A stretch of DNA of 64,000 nucleotides, from the NCBI GenBank assembly GCA_009767595.1, contig VSDK01022078.1:360649-424648 (forward strand), read 5' to 3'. This stretch comes from Symbiodinium kawagutii (taxonomy: Eukaryota; Sar; Dinophyceae; Suessiales; Symbiodiniaceae). Positions 20,451 to 31,128 of the stretch are shown piece after piece. The position numbers and the translations under genes were made by a program. Position 1 is the stretch's first letter. Every line of letters begins with the position of its first letter. A model generated the notes under the pieces. The model was not told the origin of the DNA, did not search any database, and saw only the letters and a list, made by a program, of their open reading frames with translations.

Positions 20451-22309
20451 ATGATCAGCCAGGCTGGTCTCATTTTTGATCCGGAGACGCAGGCTCCAGT
20501 AGGCATGTTCCAACCTCAGCTACAGATTTTCAGCGATGCACCACGGATGGATTTTCTGTGGCAGATTGGGCTGTGGCAAGTGCTAACCAGCCAAGGTTAA
20601 ATCCAGCGACCGGCGAGGCCCGAAATCGCCGCGGAGATGGGCACGGCACGGCATGACACGATGTTTCCACAGTGCCACACTGCTGTCAGGTCCAGGAGAT
20701 TACAGAGGCAAGCGGGACAACAATCACTGGAGCAAGTCTTGTGGCCATGGGTCAAGGCTTTACCCAACCAACTAATGGAGGATTTACCAACAATAATAAG
20801 GGAAAACAATGGTTAATACTAGGAGAACCAGGGGTACGGGGTTAAGACCCACTACCCTGTCATGTCCTGTTGTTAGCCTTTTGTTGGAGGGCTTTCTGCA
20901 CGACGAGCACCAATAATAGGTGATGGTGACTGAGGTTCCTCTCTTTGGGGGTTGACAAGTGCATAAAAGCTATGTAAGCATGATTCGCGCCACTAGCATC
21001 CTGTCACTGTTTCCGCCAGTTGCTAAATCCTGCCTCAGTCCTTTGCAAATGGGTGTGGTAAAACTTCCTTGGTGGTTTGGAATGTTTGGGATGCCCAAGA
21101 TTTCAAGAACCAAGCCATCAACAGATCGACACAAGAATTCCAACAAGGCACTGCTGTTCTTTGCTGGGGCTATGTGTTTTGAGGGTCTCCACCTGGACTC
21201 CACCTCTCAGAAAGTACGGGTTCTCGTTGCATCGCGTTGCACGAGGAGCATCTGCAGAATTTGATGCAAAACCTTGGGCAGATCAGCATGGTGGAGCTGG
21301 ATGGGAGGTGCGTCAGGGTCCCTGTGGATCTCCGTGGAAATGCGCCACATCAAAGCTGGTGGCTGCAGTTGGGATTGCTCATCTTCTCCCCTGTGATCCG
21401 TGATCCTTTTGGAGATGGCTCTATTATGAGTTCTTGTCATTTGGTCCTGCTTCATGTTAAAAGCCCACCTGCCAGTGGAATTTTGGCGGCCTGGAGTCTG
21501 GCGCTATCCAGAGATTGATCAGCAAAGTTGGGTTATGTAACAGGGGAGCTAAGAAAAAAGGAACTGAGGACCACCATGTGCATCAAAATCAGGCTCAGAA
21601 ATCACCCCTTGTCAATCAATGATCCGAAAAAAGTGTTGATTCATTTCATCATGCAAGTTTTTTTCATTTCATGCTGACGTGTGGTTCGGGTGAAGTATGT
21701 TTGTGCATGTTTGTGCGCTCTAATTCCTGGTAGCACTCAACCATACTACTCCCCAAGCATCACCAAAGAACTACCCGGGCTTCAGTTGGTTGGAATCTAC
21801 CAGGGTCACAGGGTATCCTCCGATGTCCTCGGTGCAGGCCATATTTGCTCATGGCTGGTCTGCTGATCGATCCCCAGACGCAGGAGTCGAGTCTATGCCT
21901 TGATTCATCCCTCAGATGTTCATTCGGGGTACCATTTGAATGGCACCCCGCCCCAATGATCCCCCGTTGGCGCCTGCTTCGGGAGGGAAAAGCCATCATT
22001 CTAGCTGGAAAACCTCTTCCCAATGAACCAACACTTCGTGCTTTTTCTGCGCGGAAGCTGCAATTCGATGACCACACGCCACCAGCATCTTCAGTTATTC
22101 AGTTGGCTGTAAGACACGTCTACGGCAACTCGCATGTTTGGTTGGCTCCAAGCGGGCACCATGGGTGACGACCTGTGAGGAGGTGGCCTACAAGGTAGAA
22201 CCCGACGGCACGGTGATCGATGCTGCCACTGGAGAGACCTGCGGCATGATCGACGTGTTGGGAGACCCAGGGGGTCGCAGCAACTGCGTTGCAGTGGTGT
22301 CAGGTCCAG
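20451..22309 (+). CDS. unidentified multi-exon gene with repeated DPxTQ module
   Basis: Coding blocks seen: 20451-20600 (MISQAGLIFDPETQAPVGMF, QPQLQIFSDAPRMDFLWQIG), 20708-20743 (AG|G, ASGTTITGASLV, GC donor), about 21836-22103 (MAGLLIDPQTQESS, then VPFEWHPAPMIPRWRLLREG and KAIILAGKPLPNEPTLRAFS) and 22180-22309 (EEVAYKVEPDGTVIDAATGE, CGMIDVLGDPGGRSNC, donor CCAG|GTGTGT). The segments AGLIFDPETQ and AGLLIDPQTQ are also similar at DNA level, so one is probably a duplicate of the other. EPDGTVIDAATGE has a related D-P/D-G-x-V-x-D pattern. How the blocks join is unresolved and two genes are possible. No family recognised. Confidence 0.5.
20743..20857 (+). mobile_element. family A TIR element, copy 4
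   Basis: GGCCATGGGTCAAGGCTTTA at the left; GGGGTTAAGACCCACTACCC at the right (eroded, no AG at the tip). About 85% similar to copy 3 by eye. The preceding coding block ends GTG|GC exactly at the element tip. Confidence 0.75.
20970..21455 (-). other. ambiguous open frames on both strands
   Basis: Minus-strand frames 21207-21455 (IHRDPDAPPIQLHHADLPKV) and 20970-21203 (LLEFLCRSVDGLVLEILGIP) look protein-like, but so do plus-strand frames in the same place. I cannot call a gene; RNA data would decide. Confidence 0.25.
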
Positions 22310-22538
22310 GTGTGTCCGTTGATGTCCCGTGTGATCACATATCACTGGTGGTGCATTGGCAGCTGTTCAAGGGGAGCAACCATTTCGGCAAAAAATGATC
22401 CAAAGTTGAAGAAAAACCATGAAGAACATTTCTGTCAGTTGCAACTCCCACCACCGCTTTTTCTTGGATGACAACCAAGCACTAAGCAGGAGCACCGAAC
22501 TTTTCATTGAAGCCGTCACTGGTTTTGCTTGCTGTGCC

Positions 22539-23636
22539 ATGGCGGACGTCCGCTTGGAGCGACAGTTACGGTACTACTTCAGCGACAAAAACCTCTGGAA
22601 AGACGCGTGGCTGGTGAATCAGCTGGGCGAGGACTGCACGGGTTTCATCGCGGCAGAAGTCATCGCAGGTTTCAACCGCGTACCTCGCTGGTGTAGTTGG
22701 CATGTTTTTGATTTTCACAGTTTTGTTTTTTCCCTAATGACTTTGGGATGGTTGATGAGCTGAAAATTGTTGGGATGGCTCTTGTAGGTTAGAGCCACCA
22801 ACCAGATGGCCAATAAAGTTTAATGGCTACTGATAGTTCTTCAGCTCATGCCTGGTTTCCAATGGCCAAAACCATCAACCTGCGGGATCGAAACTGCCAG
22901 GTACAGCAGATCACCTCGGACTTGGATTTGGTGACTGCCAGTTTGAAGAGGATCGATGAACTCGAGGTCAAGGAGGACTCTCAAGGTAAGCTCCCTCCCC
23001 TGGTCATTTTTGATGGCGGAAAGAAAACACATGTGTATAATTGTGTATATTTGTTGCACGTTTCGGACACGTTTGTGAGGCGGCGGACAGCCACGCCCAG
23101 CGAGAGAGAGAGGGAGAGAGTATGAGAGAGTTAAATTGAATTACATCCATGGATCCAGTTTTTTTTCTTGATCAAAAGCAAAGATCGACCAATTTTGCTT
23201 TGGAGTTTCCGAAATGGATGTTTCTCCAAATCGGGCCCCAATCATCCCCTATTAGCCATTGATAGCCATAAACCAGCCATTTTTGGGGTTTGCAAGGCTT
23301 CCCCATGTTGAGACGCCTCATTGCATGGATCACTCGGTGCCGAAGGCAAAGCGGCAGTCCGGCGTCGACATGCTTTGCCGCCCAAGCCGCAACCCGAAAG
23401 CGAAGCGGGGTCCTTGGAAGCTGAGGGAGGAGATGATGCCGTGGAACTTCAGGTGGCATCAACTGCAGTGCCAGACGCACCACCACAACCGTCCAATGCG
23501 AAAGAGATGGTGCCTGGGTCAATGGCATTTGAAGTTTATCTTATTCAATGAGTTGAGTCATTGGGATTTGTTTGATTGTTGGTTTGTTCTTGTTTAGGGG
23601 CAAGTTCCACCTCCAGAAGTGCCCACTGGTAATTAG
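22539..23636 (+). CDS. La-motif RNA-binding protein, four exons
   Basis: Exons 22539-22679, 22901-22985, 23346-23509 and 23598-23636 (TAG at 23634-23636) sum to 429 nt, 142 residues. Introns are all GT-AG with phases that match. Residues about 5-78 form a La motif: LERQLRYYFSDKNLWKDAWL, GFIAAEVIAGFNR|VQQITSD, LVTASLKRIDELEV, then AVRRRHALPP. Known: the La motif, an extended winged helix, binds RNA in La and LARP proteins. Beyond it is only an acidic, Pro/Ala-rich tail; no RRM is visible, so this is a minimal La-motif protein. The start Met immediately precedes the domain. A GT donor also exists at 23629 (CCCACTG|GTAATT), which could extend the protein into further exons. The aminotransferase gene begins 43 bp downstream. 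Confidence 0.8.
23220..23314 (+). mobile_element. family B element in La-gene intron 2
   Basis: Begins GTTTCTCCAAATCGGGCCCC and ends CCCCATGTTGAGAC. The interior GATAGCCATAAACCAGCCAT and TTTGGGGT matches the copy at 37899. Confidence 0.6.
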
Positions 23637-23679
23637 TTGGCAAGTGTATTTTGTGCGCTTGGGAACTGCTTCGGAACAG

Positions 23680-26155
23680 GAATGCTTGGCTGGATTTCGG
23701 AAGGTGCCAAAGACGGGCGTGATTTATGTCATGGATGAAGCGAGCAAAGCTGGATATTGTGCAGCTACTGCGCAAGAATGGGCCTCCTGGCCGACAAAAT
23801 GGTGTTTCAGTGTGGCTGTAATTCGGTACAGTCATTACTGATCGAGAAAGTCGAAGTCATGTGATCCATTCGGCAAAGTGGTGGCAATTTTTCCCCTCTA
23901 GGATGCATTGAAGTTCACAACCATCATTCACCATTACTAACCAAGATAACTTGCCATTTGTACATGGTGAGGACTGGGTAACGTTTTGTGTGTGAGGGGA
24001 ACTCTGATCAGAGCCAGCTGGGACTTTGCCCAAGAAAAAAGCGTCAAAAATTCAGGGCCGTAGCTGCATTGATCATGAGATACCACCATGGGACTGAACC
24101 AAGGCCAATTTGGGCCAAGGATCGCCAGAGACCACGCGGGCCAAAAATTGGCCCACGAACATTCGAAAGCGCTTGACCGAAATGGTGGAGAAAGGGAAGC
24201 TCACGTCTGAGCTGGGACCTTTTTCCTTGCAAACCCTGGAAACTTGGCTTCAGCTTCTACGCTCGTAGTGGTTTGAAGAGCCAAAAACACGGACCAGTCA
24301 CATCCACTCTCGCCGCATGTGACCACCTTTTCGCCTTATCATGGTAGCATGTCATGAATGTAAGATTCCGACGGGTGTGTTTTTCTTTTGCTGTGCACAG
24401 GAAGTAAACGAAGAGAATCTCCACTACTCCAGTGTGAATGGTGATTGGGCCTTGCGTCGTGCTGTAGCAAAGTACTACAACGAGATCTATCGAAAGGGAA
24501 AATCTTCGCTCTACACTGCAGAGAATGTGGCCATCGTCGGTGGCGGTCGCCTTGCTCTCACACGGCTCTGCTGTGCAATGGACAACGTGAATTTGGGGCA
24601 TTTTTTGCCCGACTACACGGTATCTTTCTTGTGAAGTTTCCTGATTTTTTTGGGGGGTAGAAGCATTTGATTGGAGATTGGTCGAATTTTTTGTTAAATG
24701 GAGAAAAATATTGAAAAACACATTTCCTTTGCCAGTCATTCGGGCAGCAGATCCTTGTGTTTTCCTGCCGGAACCATGACCGTCCTTGACGAGCTGAGGC
24801 ATATGCGGAGCTTTTGAGCCAGTTCAAAACCATTAACTCCATCCCTATCCCCTTGGATCCGAAGAACAACTTCACCATAACACTTCAGGAGCTACGACGA
24901 GAAATCGTTGGGAGAGGTTTGTCGGTGCTCCTGCTGTCCAACCCTTGCAATCCAACAGGCAAGCCATAAACAAAAGAAGCCGCTGCTGGTTGTTACATAT
25001 TGTGGTTATACTTTGTTATGCTAACTGTTGCGAATCGTTGTTCTGGCACATGAATATGAAAAACAATAAAATCTAAGAATAGTACAATGAGATATGCATA
25101 TGTGTGTAGGGTGTAACAGTGTAGAGATTCATTGGTCCATGACTTGAAATCAGAGGTCAGTTGATCGAAGGGGAAGAGCTAAAGAACTGGGTGCGGATCG
25201 CGCGCGAGACGCAATGCTCCCTGGTGTTGGATGAGATCTACTCGCGGTATATCTACACCCAGCGCATGTCACCCACAGATGCCACCTGGCGTATGGTGTC
25301 AGCTGCCCAGTTTGTGGATGACGTGAACCAAGATCCGGTGATCATCCTCGATGGCCTCACCAAGTGCTGGCGAATGCCTGGTCTGCGAATCTGTTGGATC
25401 GTGGCACCCAAATCCGCATCTCAGCGAAAAAATGCCCACAGTTGGGTGGCTTTTTTGGTGTGTTGTACCCTGCAATGGCTGTTGATCATGCTGACAAGGT
25501 GCAAGTGCCATCCAGTGCCATCTACCGATGCAATGTGCCACTCAGGTGATCGACGCGGTGGGCGCTGCCGGCTCCTTCCTGGATGGCGGACCTTCTCTGC
25601 CAACGCAGCGGTCCTGTGTCCCGTTGCTGAATCCCAAGGACGTCATTGAACAGACCGTGATGCTACAGGTCCTCTTCAGCCATAAGCGCGACTTTTTGCT
25701 CAGGCGCTTGCACGACATGGGAATCACCGTGGAGCATCCTCCACAGGGAACCTTCTACTGTTGCTTGGTGCTTGTAGTTGAGGTGATGAGGCAATTGATG
25801 TCAAGCCATTGCATGTCCCATGCACTTTCCACATCGCCAGTGACACTTGTTGTAGAGTTTGGTCACTTGATACCTAGGTTGGTGTGACATCTCCAACTTG
25901 CCACCACCTTTGAACAATTGCTGGGGCTTCTTCCGGGAGCTCTTGAAGGAAAAGGTCATTGTAACTCCAGGTGTTTTCTTCGATGTGAATCCGGGCTCAA
26001 GGCGGAAATTCAACAGCTACGATTCCTTCATTCGAATCTCGTATGGTCCCAGCTTCAAGGAGGTACAGCGCGGCTTGGAGGGCATGCAACGTGTCATCGA
26101 ACGGCAGAAGAGGCTCGAAAGAGTTCCCGAAGACGATGCACTTGGAAGCCCATAG
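23680..26155 (+). CDS. PLP-dependent class I/II aminotransferase, seven exons
   Basis: Exons by frame: 23680-23781 (GC donor), 24104-24184, 24401-24619, 24799-24958 (GC donor), 25156-25415 (GC donor), 25546-25759 and 25878-26155 (TAG). Together 1314 nt, 437 residues. Order: KVPKTGVIYVMDEASKAGY, EW|ANLGQGSPET, YSSVNGDWALRRAVAKYYNE, NVAIVGGGRLAL, LLLSNPCNPTG (substrate/PLP Asn), LVLDEIYSRY (Asp and Tyr contacting PLP), ILDGLTKCWRMPGLRICW (Schiff-base Lys in LTK), GTFYCWCDISNLPPPLN, KEKVIVTPGVFF and FIRISYG (carboxylate-binding Arg). All fold-type I landmarks are present, so it should be active. Known: this family includes alanine, aspartate and ACC-synthase-like enzymes; substrate cannot be read from sequence. 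No ATG is visible in frame before ECLAGF, so the first exon is upstream or shared with the La-motif gene. Confidence 0.85.
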
Positions 26156-26629
26156 GCCGCCACGACAGAAATGGATTCGTAAAAAGTTGCTGCGTTGTAC
26201 ATTGTCAGTCAACCGGTGAGCCCCTGGCCACATGACACTGCCTGATGCTTTTGTTTTTGAAGCTCCGAAAACTGCGGTTTGTTGCCCTTTGCATCACCCA
26301 CCGCTCAGGGACAATCCAGACGTGGTCCCCACCACTGTCCCCACCAAAAGCCCACCGAAGACCTTCAAAGACGAGGTGCCATAGAGAGCCGAAGATTATT
26401 GATGAAGGTTGATTCATGATTAATAAAGGTTGATATTGATGAATGAAAAATAAAGGTTGATTGATGATCAATAAAGGTTTCTTTCCTGTGATTGTTGGAT
26501 TCTCTCCTGTTCTTTCCTGTGAGTGCTGCTGATCCTAGACAAATTTGTTCCTTTTCTTATCCCTTTTTCCTATGGCTTTCTTGGTAACGAACATGTCTTG
26601 GCTTTGGGGGGTGCCATGGACTGCCCCAG
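26156..26629. other. no supported gene
   Basis: AT-rich, with AATAAAGGTTGAT repeats at about 26405-26480. I see no exon. Confidence 0.45.
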
Positions 26630-26788
26630 CTTCACAATCTTGGCCAGAACCTGGATGCACATGGCTGGTTCGACCGCGCGAAAGAACTCATGGCGGATGA
26701 TTACTACTACCAGGCGCATGGTGCAGCAGCGTGTGCCGAACATGGCACGGCTACTGAAAACACAAAAACACAAACATGCAGAAACTGA
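26630..26788 (+). CDS. unidentified terminal exon, DDYYYQAHGAAAC
   Basis: After CTGCCCCAG the frame reads LHNLGQNLDAHGWFDRAKEL, MADDYYYQAHGAAACAEHG, to TGA at 26786-26788. Acid/Tyr/His composition looks natural, whereas the other frames do not. Family unknown. Confidence 0.45.
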   Translation, partial: LHNLGQNLDAHGWFDRAKELMADDYYYQAHGAAACAEHGTATENTKTQTCRN

Positions 26789-27020
26789 GAATGCATGTGC
26801 ATACACTGCCACTCAGCATCGTAGCTAGTAAATCTATTTGTTTTGGCGAGGGGTTGCAGGATCGGATTGTTTCCCAGTGGAGGTGATATCTTTTCGGCCT
26901 GGGCGCATCCAAACTTCTGTGCGGTTGCTATTCACCATTCAGAGCTCTCAACCATGATTCTAAAGTCATCATTCGGGTGGTGGTTTTATATATGTCTATA
27001 TTCCCCAATTATTTACACAT

Positions 27021-27077
27021 GTTTGGTTGGGTTGGTTGACTAAGATTTCTTCATAGGGGTTGAAGCCACCAAGCAGC
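27021..27077 (+). mobile_element. family C element, right part
   Basis: GTTTGGTTGGGTTGGTTGAC, then TAAGATTTCTTCATAG|GGG and TTGAAGCCACCAAGCAGC. The left end (GGTGGTGGTTTTATAT near 26977) is weak. Confidence 0.5.
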
Positions 27078-27131
27078 TATCATGGATAGTTATCCTCTAT
27101 AGTTGGTTCGCCTGTGCCTGCGATCCACCAG

Positions 27132-27267
27132 CTGTGAGGCTGCTGCCGCATTCGGCGAGGCTGTTGGGCGGGATCACGAGGCTTCCCAAATAGGCTGCCC
27201 GTTTGGCGAGGGGATAGTAGTAGTGGTGGTAGCGGTAGTGGTAGTAGTAGTCCTGTCTCCAATCTGA
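27132..27267 (+). CDS. unidentified terminal exon with GTA-microsatellite-encoded poly-Val
   Basis: After CCACCAG the frame reads CEAAAAFGEAVGRDHEASQI, GCPFGEG, then a (GTA/GTG)n tract at 27216-27252 giving about eleven valines with one alanine, LSPI and TGA at 27265-27267. The first 27 residues look coding. The repeat may be intron that happens to be open. Unidentified. Confidence 0.4.
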
Positions 27268-27437
27268 TTTGGTTTCCCCCTGGTTGGCTTTTTCTAAAGC
27301 TTCTGACATATTTTCTCCCCCTACCATTTTTTTCTGAAGGCGTCTAACTTATATAATTACTTGTCACGGGATACCTACCAAGGCTATGACTCTGTGTTCT
27401 TTGATTGTTTTGTTTCTAAGATTACAGGAGATTACAG

Positions 27438-27508
27438 GAGTTGAGCTGAAACAGGCAACGGAGCGTCATGCCAAGCTTCCCAACCTCTTTTTGGACAGTC
27501 CCATTTGA
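27438..27508 (+). CDS. unidentified terminal exon, KQATERHAKLPNLFLDSPI
   Basis: AG|GA after a duplicated ATTACAGGAG (27421-27440). In-frame VELKQATERHAKLPNLFLDS and TGA at 27506-27508. The tandem copy of the acceptor offers two equivalent 3' splice sites ten bases apart. Confidence 0.45.
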
Positions 27509-29385
27509 TGGGCAAGCAGCTGAAACCTGCGTTGGTCCGCATATTTCATGAAGGCTTTCCATTCTTTATCCATGATCTACCACCTCAGGCCATCCATCAC
27601 CATCACAAGAAGTTTTGCCATTTTTGTTGGCTTGCTATTGGCATGAATTCTTCGAAAATACAATAAAATACAGTTAGAAAAGCCATTTGTTGCACCAGTT
27701 GTGGCGCCTGTCGCAGGCCCTGCAGTGCTGCCAAGAAGAGCGAGCAGCCCCTGGGTATGAAGATGTTTGACTCCAAATCTTTGTGCCAAAACCAGCTGTT
27801 GGGCTACATGTTGAGCTGTAATGTGTACGGGGTGACATTTGAGTACATCTTAGATTAGGTATGTTGTTGATTGGGAAAGCTTTTAAAGAACTAATGAAAG
27901 TATATACTATATGTAATTATCAAGTGCATCTAGTAAGATATAGTGGGATATTTGCTTCGTGTCCACTTCAGTGCCGTTTTTGTTTTTTCTTTTTGAAATT
28001 TTGGGTAGCGTGCATGCCTGGAGGCAAGGAATCCTGTGCCTGTAGATTGTGACACGATATCATGGCCACTTGGGCCATGAAATGACCATTGTTTCACACG
28101 GTTGTGGCAGTTAGCTGTTGCCTGATATACTGGAAATGTTGACATTGTTGTGAGAATCTGTGAGAATACCTTGACTCAATAATCAATGAAGTGAATCATA
28201 AGATTGGGATATGGTTGATATAGGATATGGTTGCCATCCCTGGTGCGGTTGATGACAACTGACCATGATGGTATATTATGGCATTGTTGCCGAACCACCA
28301 TTGTGGGTCATTATTGTTATTGTTCCATTATGTTGCGCTGATACTAAAGATCAAAAATAGTAGAAACAGGGATATATGCCAAAATGGTAGCCCATAACCC
28401 ACCAAAAAATGATCATTTTACTCGGAAACCATTGGTTTTGCGGGTGCCACTCTGACTTAGCATATGCCTATATTTCCAACATCATCACACTTCATCAACG
28501 TTGATCATTGGCTCATGGACCTCTGTCGTGAGGTGGAACTTGAGTTCGAATGCGAGCTGCTGAAAGGCCGAGCATCCTGCTGGAGGACCACCACTGCCTC
28601 AAACCTTCGCACAAGTCTTGATCTCGTGGTTGTTTGGCATTCTCACAGACAGGGATAGGGGATTTCCATCGAAGTTTGAACATGTTCGATTCATTTTGAT
28701 TCGATGATTCTCTGTGACGGTGTCTCACCTTCAAAGTCACCGGTTACGCCCCAGGTGGCTGCCCACATGGCATGGCTTCTTCTGCAGGCTTCTATGGCTC
28801 AGCCATGGCAGCAGTAGTCAGGACGCCATGGACGCAGTTCATTGTGCTGTGGTCCATCCGATGCCCTTGGCTTAGCCCACGAAGTCGTGACCATTGCTGC
28901 GGGGTGGTGCAGTGTTTCGCTGGGCTCAAAGCCGTTGAGTTGGGATCATGGGATGAAAATGGATCAAAGGAGTCAAGTTGATTCAAGTTTCAGGTTGCGT
29001 GGCCGATTACCTCACATTTAGCAACCTGGCAAGCAAGGATGCAAAAACTCTGATGTCTTGGTATGTCTTGGTGTGTCACTTTGAAGCGCTTGGATGCGCC
29101 AGTTGGTGGTTTGGGACTGCCATGGGTGGACGACAGGCCCGACGCTGTGCAACCGGTTCAACCGATCGACCGAGGATGGTATGGCAGCCATGAGAGGTTT
29201 GCACTGACCACGGGCTGGCCGGAGAGTGCCACCCAAGTGTGTCAAGAATTTCCTGCAGTGGCTCGGATAGCATCACATCAAGCATCATTGGATAATCAAC
29301 TACCTGGCCTGACAGCATCGATGGATTGGATGGGGATTTCTTCATAAGAAAAATCAAATGCCTTCACCAAATGTATAAAATGAAG
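27509..29385. other. mostly non-coding; weak exon candidates only
   Basis: Frames at 28537-28640 (+, VELEFECELLKGRASCW) versus 28513-28740 (-), at 28772-28981 (+, MASSAGFYGSAMAAVVRTPW) and at 29063-29347 (+) against 29076-29357 (-) could each be exons, but both strands look equally protein-like. The rest is AT-rich. Confidence 0.3.
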
Positions 29386-29658
29386 GAAGACTGTCCGCCC
29401 TACCGCAAATCCATTGGCTTTTTGATGCTTGGCGTGGGCTTGTTGAATGTGCGTCCCTTGTCGGAACTGACATCTGAGGTTTGTACTACCCTAGCGTTGA
29501 ACCGATGCGTCAAGAGCCCGCAGGGCATGGGAGCTCCGTTCACCATGAACACCAGCAGCCCGGAGACGGAGAACTTTGTCTATCGACCGCCACGGGAAAA
29601 TCCCACGGCCGCAGCTGGGCAGCACACCGCAGCTGAAGGTACCACGGTGCTTACTTAG
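29386..29658 (+). CDS. unidentified terminal exon, 90 codons
   Basis: AG|GAA acceptor (ATGAAG|GAAGAC), frame EDCPPYRKSIGFLMLGVGLL, NVRPLSELTSEVCTTLALNR, CVKSPQGMGAPFTMNTSSPE, ENFVYRPPRENPTAAAGQHT, TAG at 29656-29658. Strong coding composition. A hydrophobic segment (IGFLMLGVGLL) is short for a membrane helix. Minus-strand 29491-29721 is its shadow. Family not recognised. Confidence 0.55.
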   Translation, partial: EDCPPYRKSIGFLMLGVGLLNVRPLSELTSEVCTTLALNRCVKSPQGMGAPFTMNTSSPETENFVYRPPRENPTAAAGQHTAAEGTTVLT

Positions 29659-30073
29659 ATCCAGCGGAGGAGCTGGTGAAACTGGTGGTGAAACTAGCAT
29701 TGTGGAGATCCTTCTGTTCATGGCGTCCTTCGGTTCCCGCGGTTTCCTTCTGTTTACTCGCTATCTTTCATCGGTTGGTCCTTTTTGAGGATGGGGGATG
29801 GGAGATACATTGGCGCTGGAACCTAGTTCCGCGATGTTCCGCAGCCCGAGGATGGCTTTTGGGCATGCTCACAACTTGTATAGCATGCCTTACTTAGGCG
29901 TAACAAAATGCAGAATAACCGCTATTTCAACTGCCTACGATATTGACAGAAAATAGAAACATAGAGATACTATGATACTAGATTACTAGTATCAGTATTT
30001 TGGTTACCTTATTCATGCTTATTGTATAACCGCCTGATATCACTAGTATTCTGCCTACCTTAGAGTATAGCCA

Positions 30074-30232
30074 ATGTCTACCTCCCCATGGATCCCCGTT
30101 GTGCCTCCCAAGGACTACATGATTCTCAACGGCATGGAAGTGGGCGGTCAGAGATACTTCCACATCTACAGCGGCTGCGGCACCTTGGAACGAACGGATC
30201 AACCGGCGATTGACCGGGGTTACAACGGCTAG
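30074..30232 (+). CDS. unidentified small protein or terminal exon, 52 residues
   Basis: ATG at 30074 and TAG at 30230-30232: MSTSPWIPVVPPKDYMILNG, MEVGGQRYFHIYSGCGTLER, TDQPAIDRGYNG. Coding composition is clear (balanced Tyr, Asp, Gly). It could be complete or the last exon (GTATAG precedes CCATG). Unidentified. Confidence 0.55.
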   Translation: MSTSPWIPVVPPKDYMILNGMEVGGQRYFHIYSGCGTLERTDQPAIDRGYNG

Positions 30233-30540
30233 TAGTGGTTAAGAATAGTGGTTAATAATAGTTAACCAACAAGAATAGTAGTGGTTAATAATAGTCATGA
30301 TAGTGGTTAATAGTAGTGGTGAACTATTATTGTTGGGTAAGAATAGTGGTTAATAGTGGCTAGTAGTAGGTGTGGTCAAACAGCTAGTATTAAGTGTGGT
30401 TAGTTTTGTGGTTAATAGTAGTGTTCAACTAGTAGTTCCACAGCCACTTAACCAACAATAATAGTTAAACAACTGCTAGCTGGTGGTTTCAACGTTTGGC
30501 TTATAATGATTAATAGTGGCAAGTGGTGGGGGATAATCAC
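30233..30540. repeat. TAGTGGTTAATAG-type degenerate tandem repeat
   Basis: Many imperfect copies of AATAGTGGTTAATAG and relatives, directly downstream of the preceding frame. Confidence 0.8.
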
Positions 30541-30546
30541 CAAACT

Positions 30547-30652
30547 GGCTGGTGGTTTGATTGACATTTTGATTATTTTGCCATGTGTAATTATTAACAA
30601 ATAGTTGGTTGACAAGCATTTGTTTCATAGAGGTAGTTCAACCACCAACCGG
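30547..30652 (+). mobile_element. family C element
   Basis: Left end GGCTGGTGGTTTGATTGAC; right block AGTTGGTTGACAAGCATTTG, TTTCATAG|AGG, TAGTTCAACCACCAACCGG. Confidence 0.5.
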
Positions 30653-31019
30653 TTAAGCATTTGAAGCCACTTTGATGTTTGATTGTGAAGATGTTTGGAG
30701 ATTTGTGGAGATGTTTGAAGATTTTCAAGACTTATTAAGATTTATGATTGTGAAACTAACCTTATAACTTAGAACTGATCACAATGGATTTGAAGGTTTA
30801 TGAAGCGCTGTTAAGCATGATAAGTCATTATCAACCATCATCAGCCAGTATCATCAACCATTATCCATACTTGGAGAGAGAGAGAGAGAGATTGTCCACA
30901 TATCATCTTCGACCATCAATCATCATTATCAACAGACATCATCGTGTGAGCCGTATCTAATTACTAGCCGTCTCTAAGAAACATCAAGCATTTTCGCTAT
31001 GAACCTATATCACAATATA

Positions 31020-31128
31020 TGGCCTTGGGGCAAAACCCTGTACCCCTGGTTCCCCCATGATTAACCAAGGTTTTCCCCATAGGTTTCTTGGGTTTTATCT
31101 ATCATGATTGATGGTTGATATTGACCAT
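31020..31128 (-). mobile_element. family A TIR element, copy 5 (degenerate, reverse)
   Basis: GGCCTTGGGGCAAAACCCTG TACCCCTGGTTCCCCCATG... to ATATTGACCAT. Matches the reverse complement of copies 3 and 4. Confidence 0.65.

Noticed and set aside
23255..23302. Possible spliced-leader relic (AGCCATTTTTGGGG...GCAAG) in La intron 2
   Set aside because: Only loosely similar, and the same bases align with the family B interior at 37940, which explains them.
24129..24268. Last exon of the La-motif gene (TTRAKNWPTNIRKRL to TAG)
   Set aside because: It fits the La gene in phase, but the same frame extends upstream to ANLGQGSPET, a hallmark of the aminotransferase, with AG|GCC at 24104; it was assigned there.
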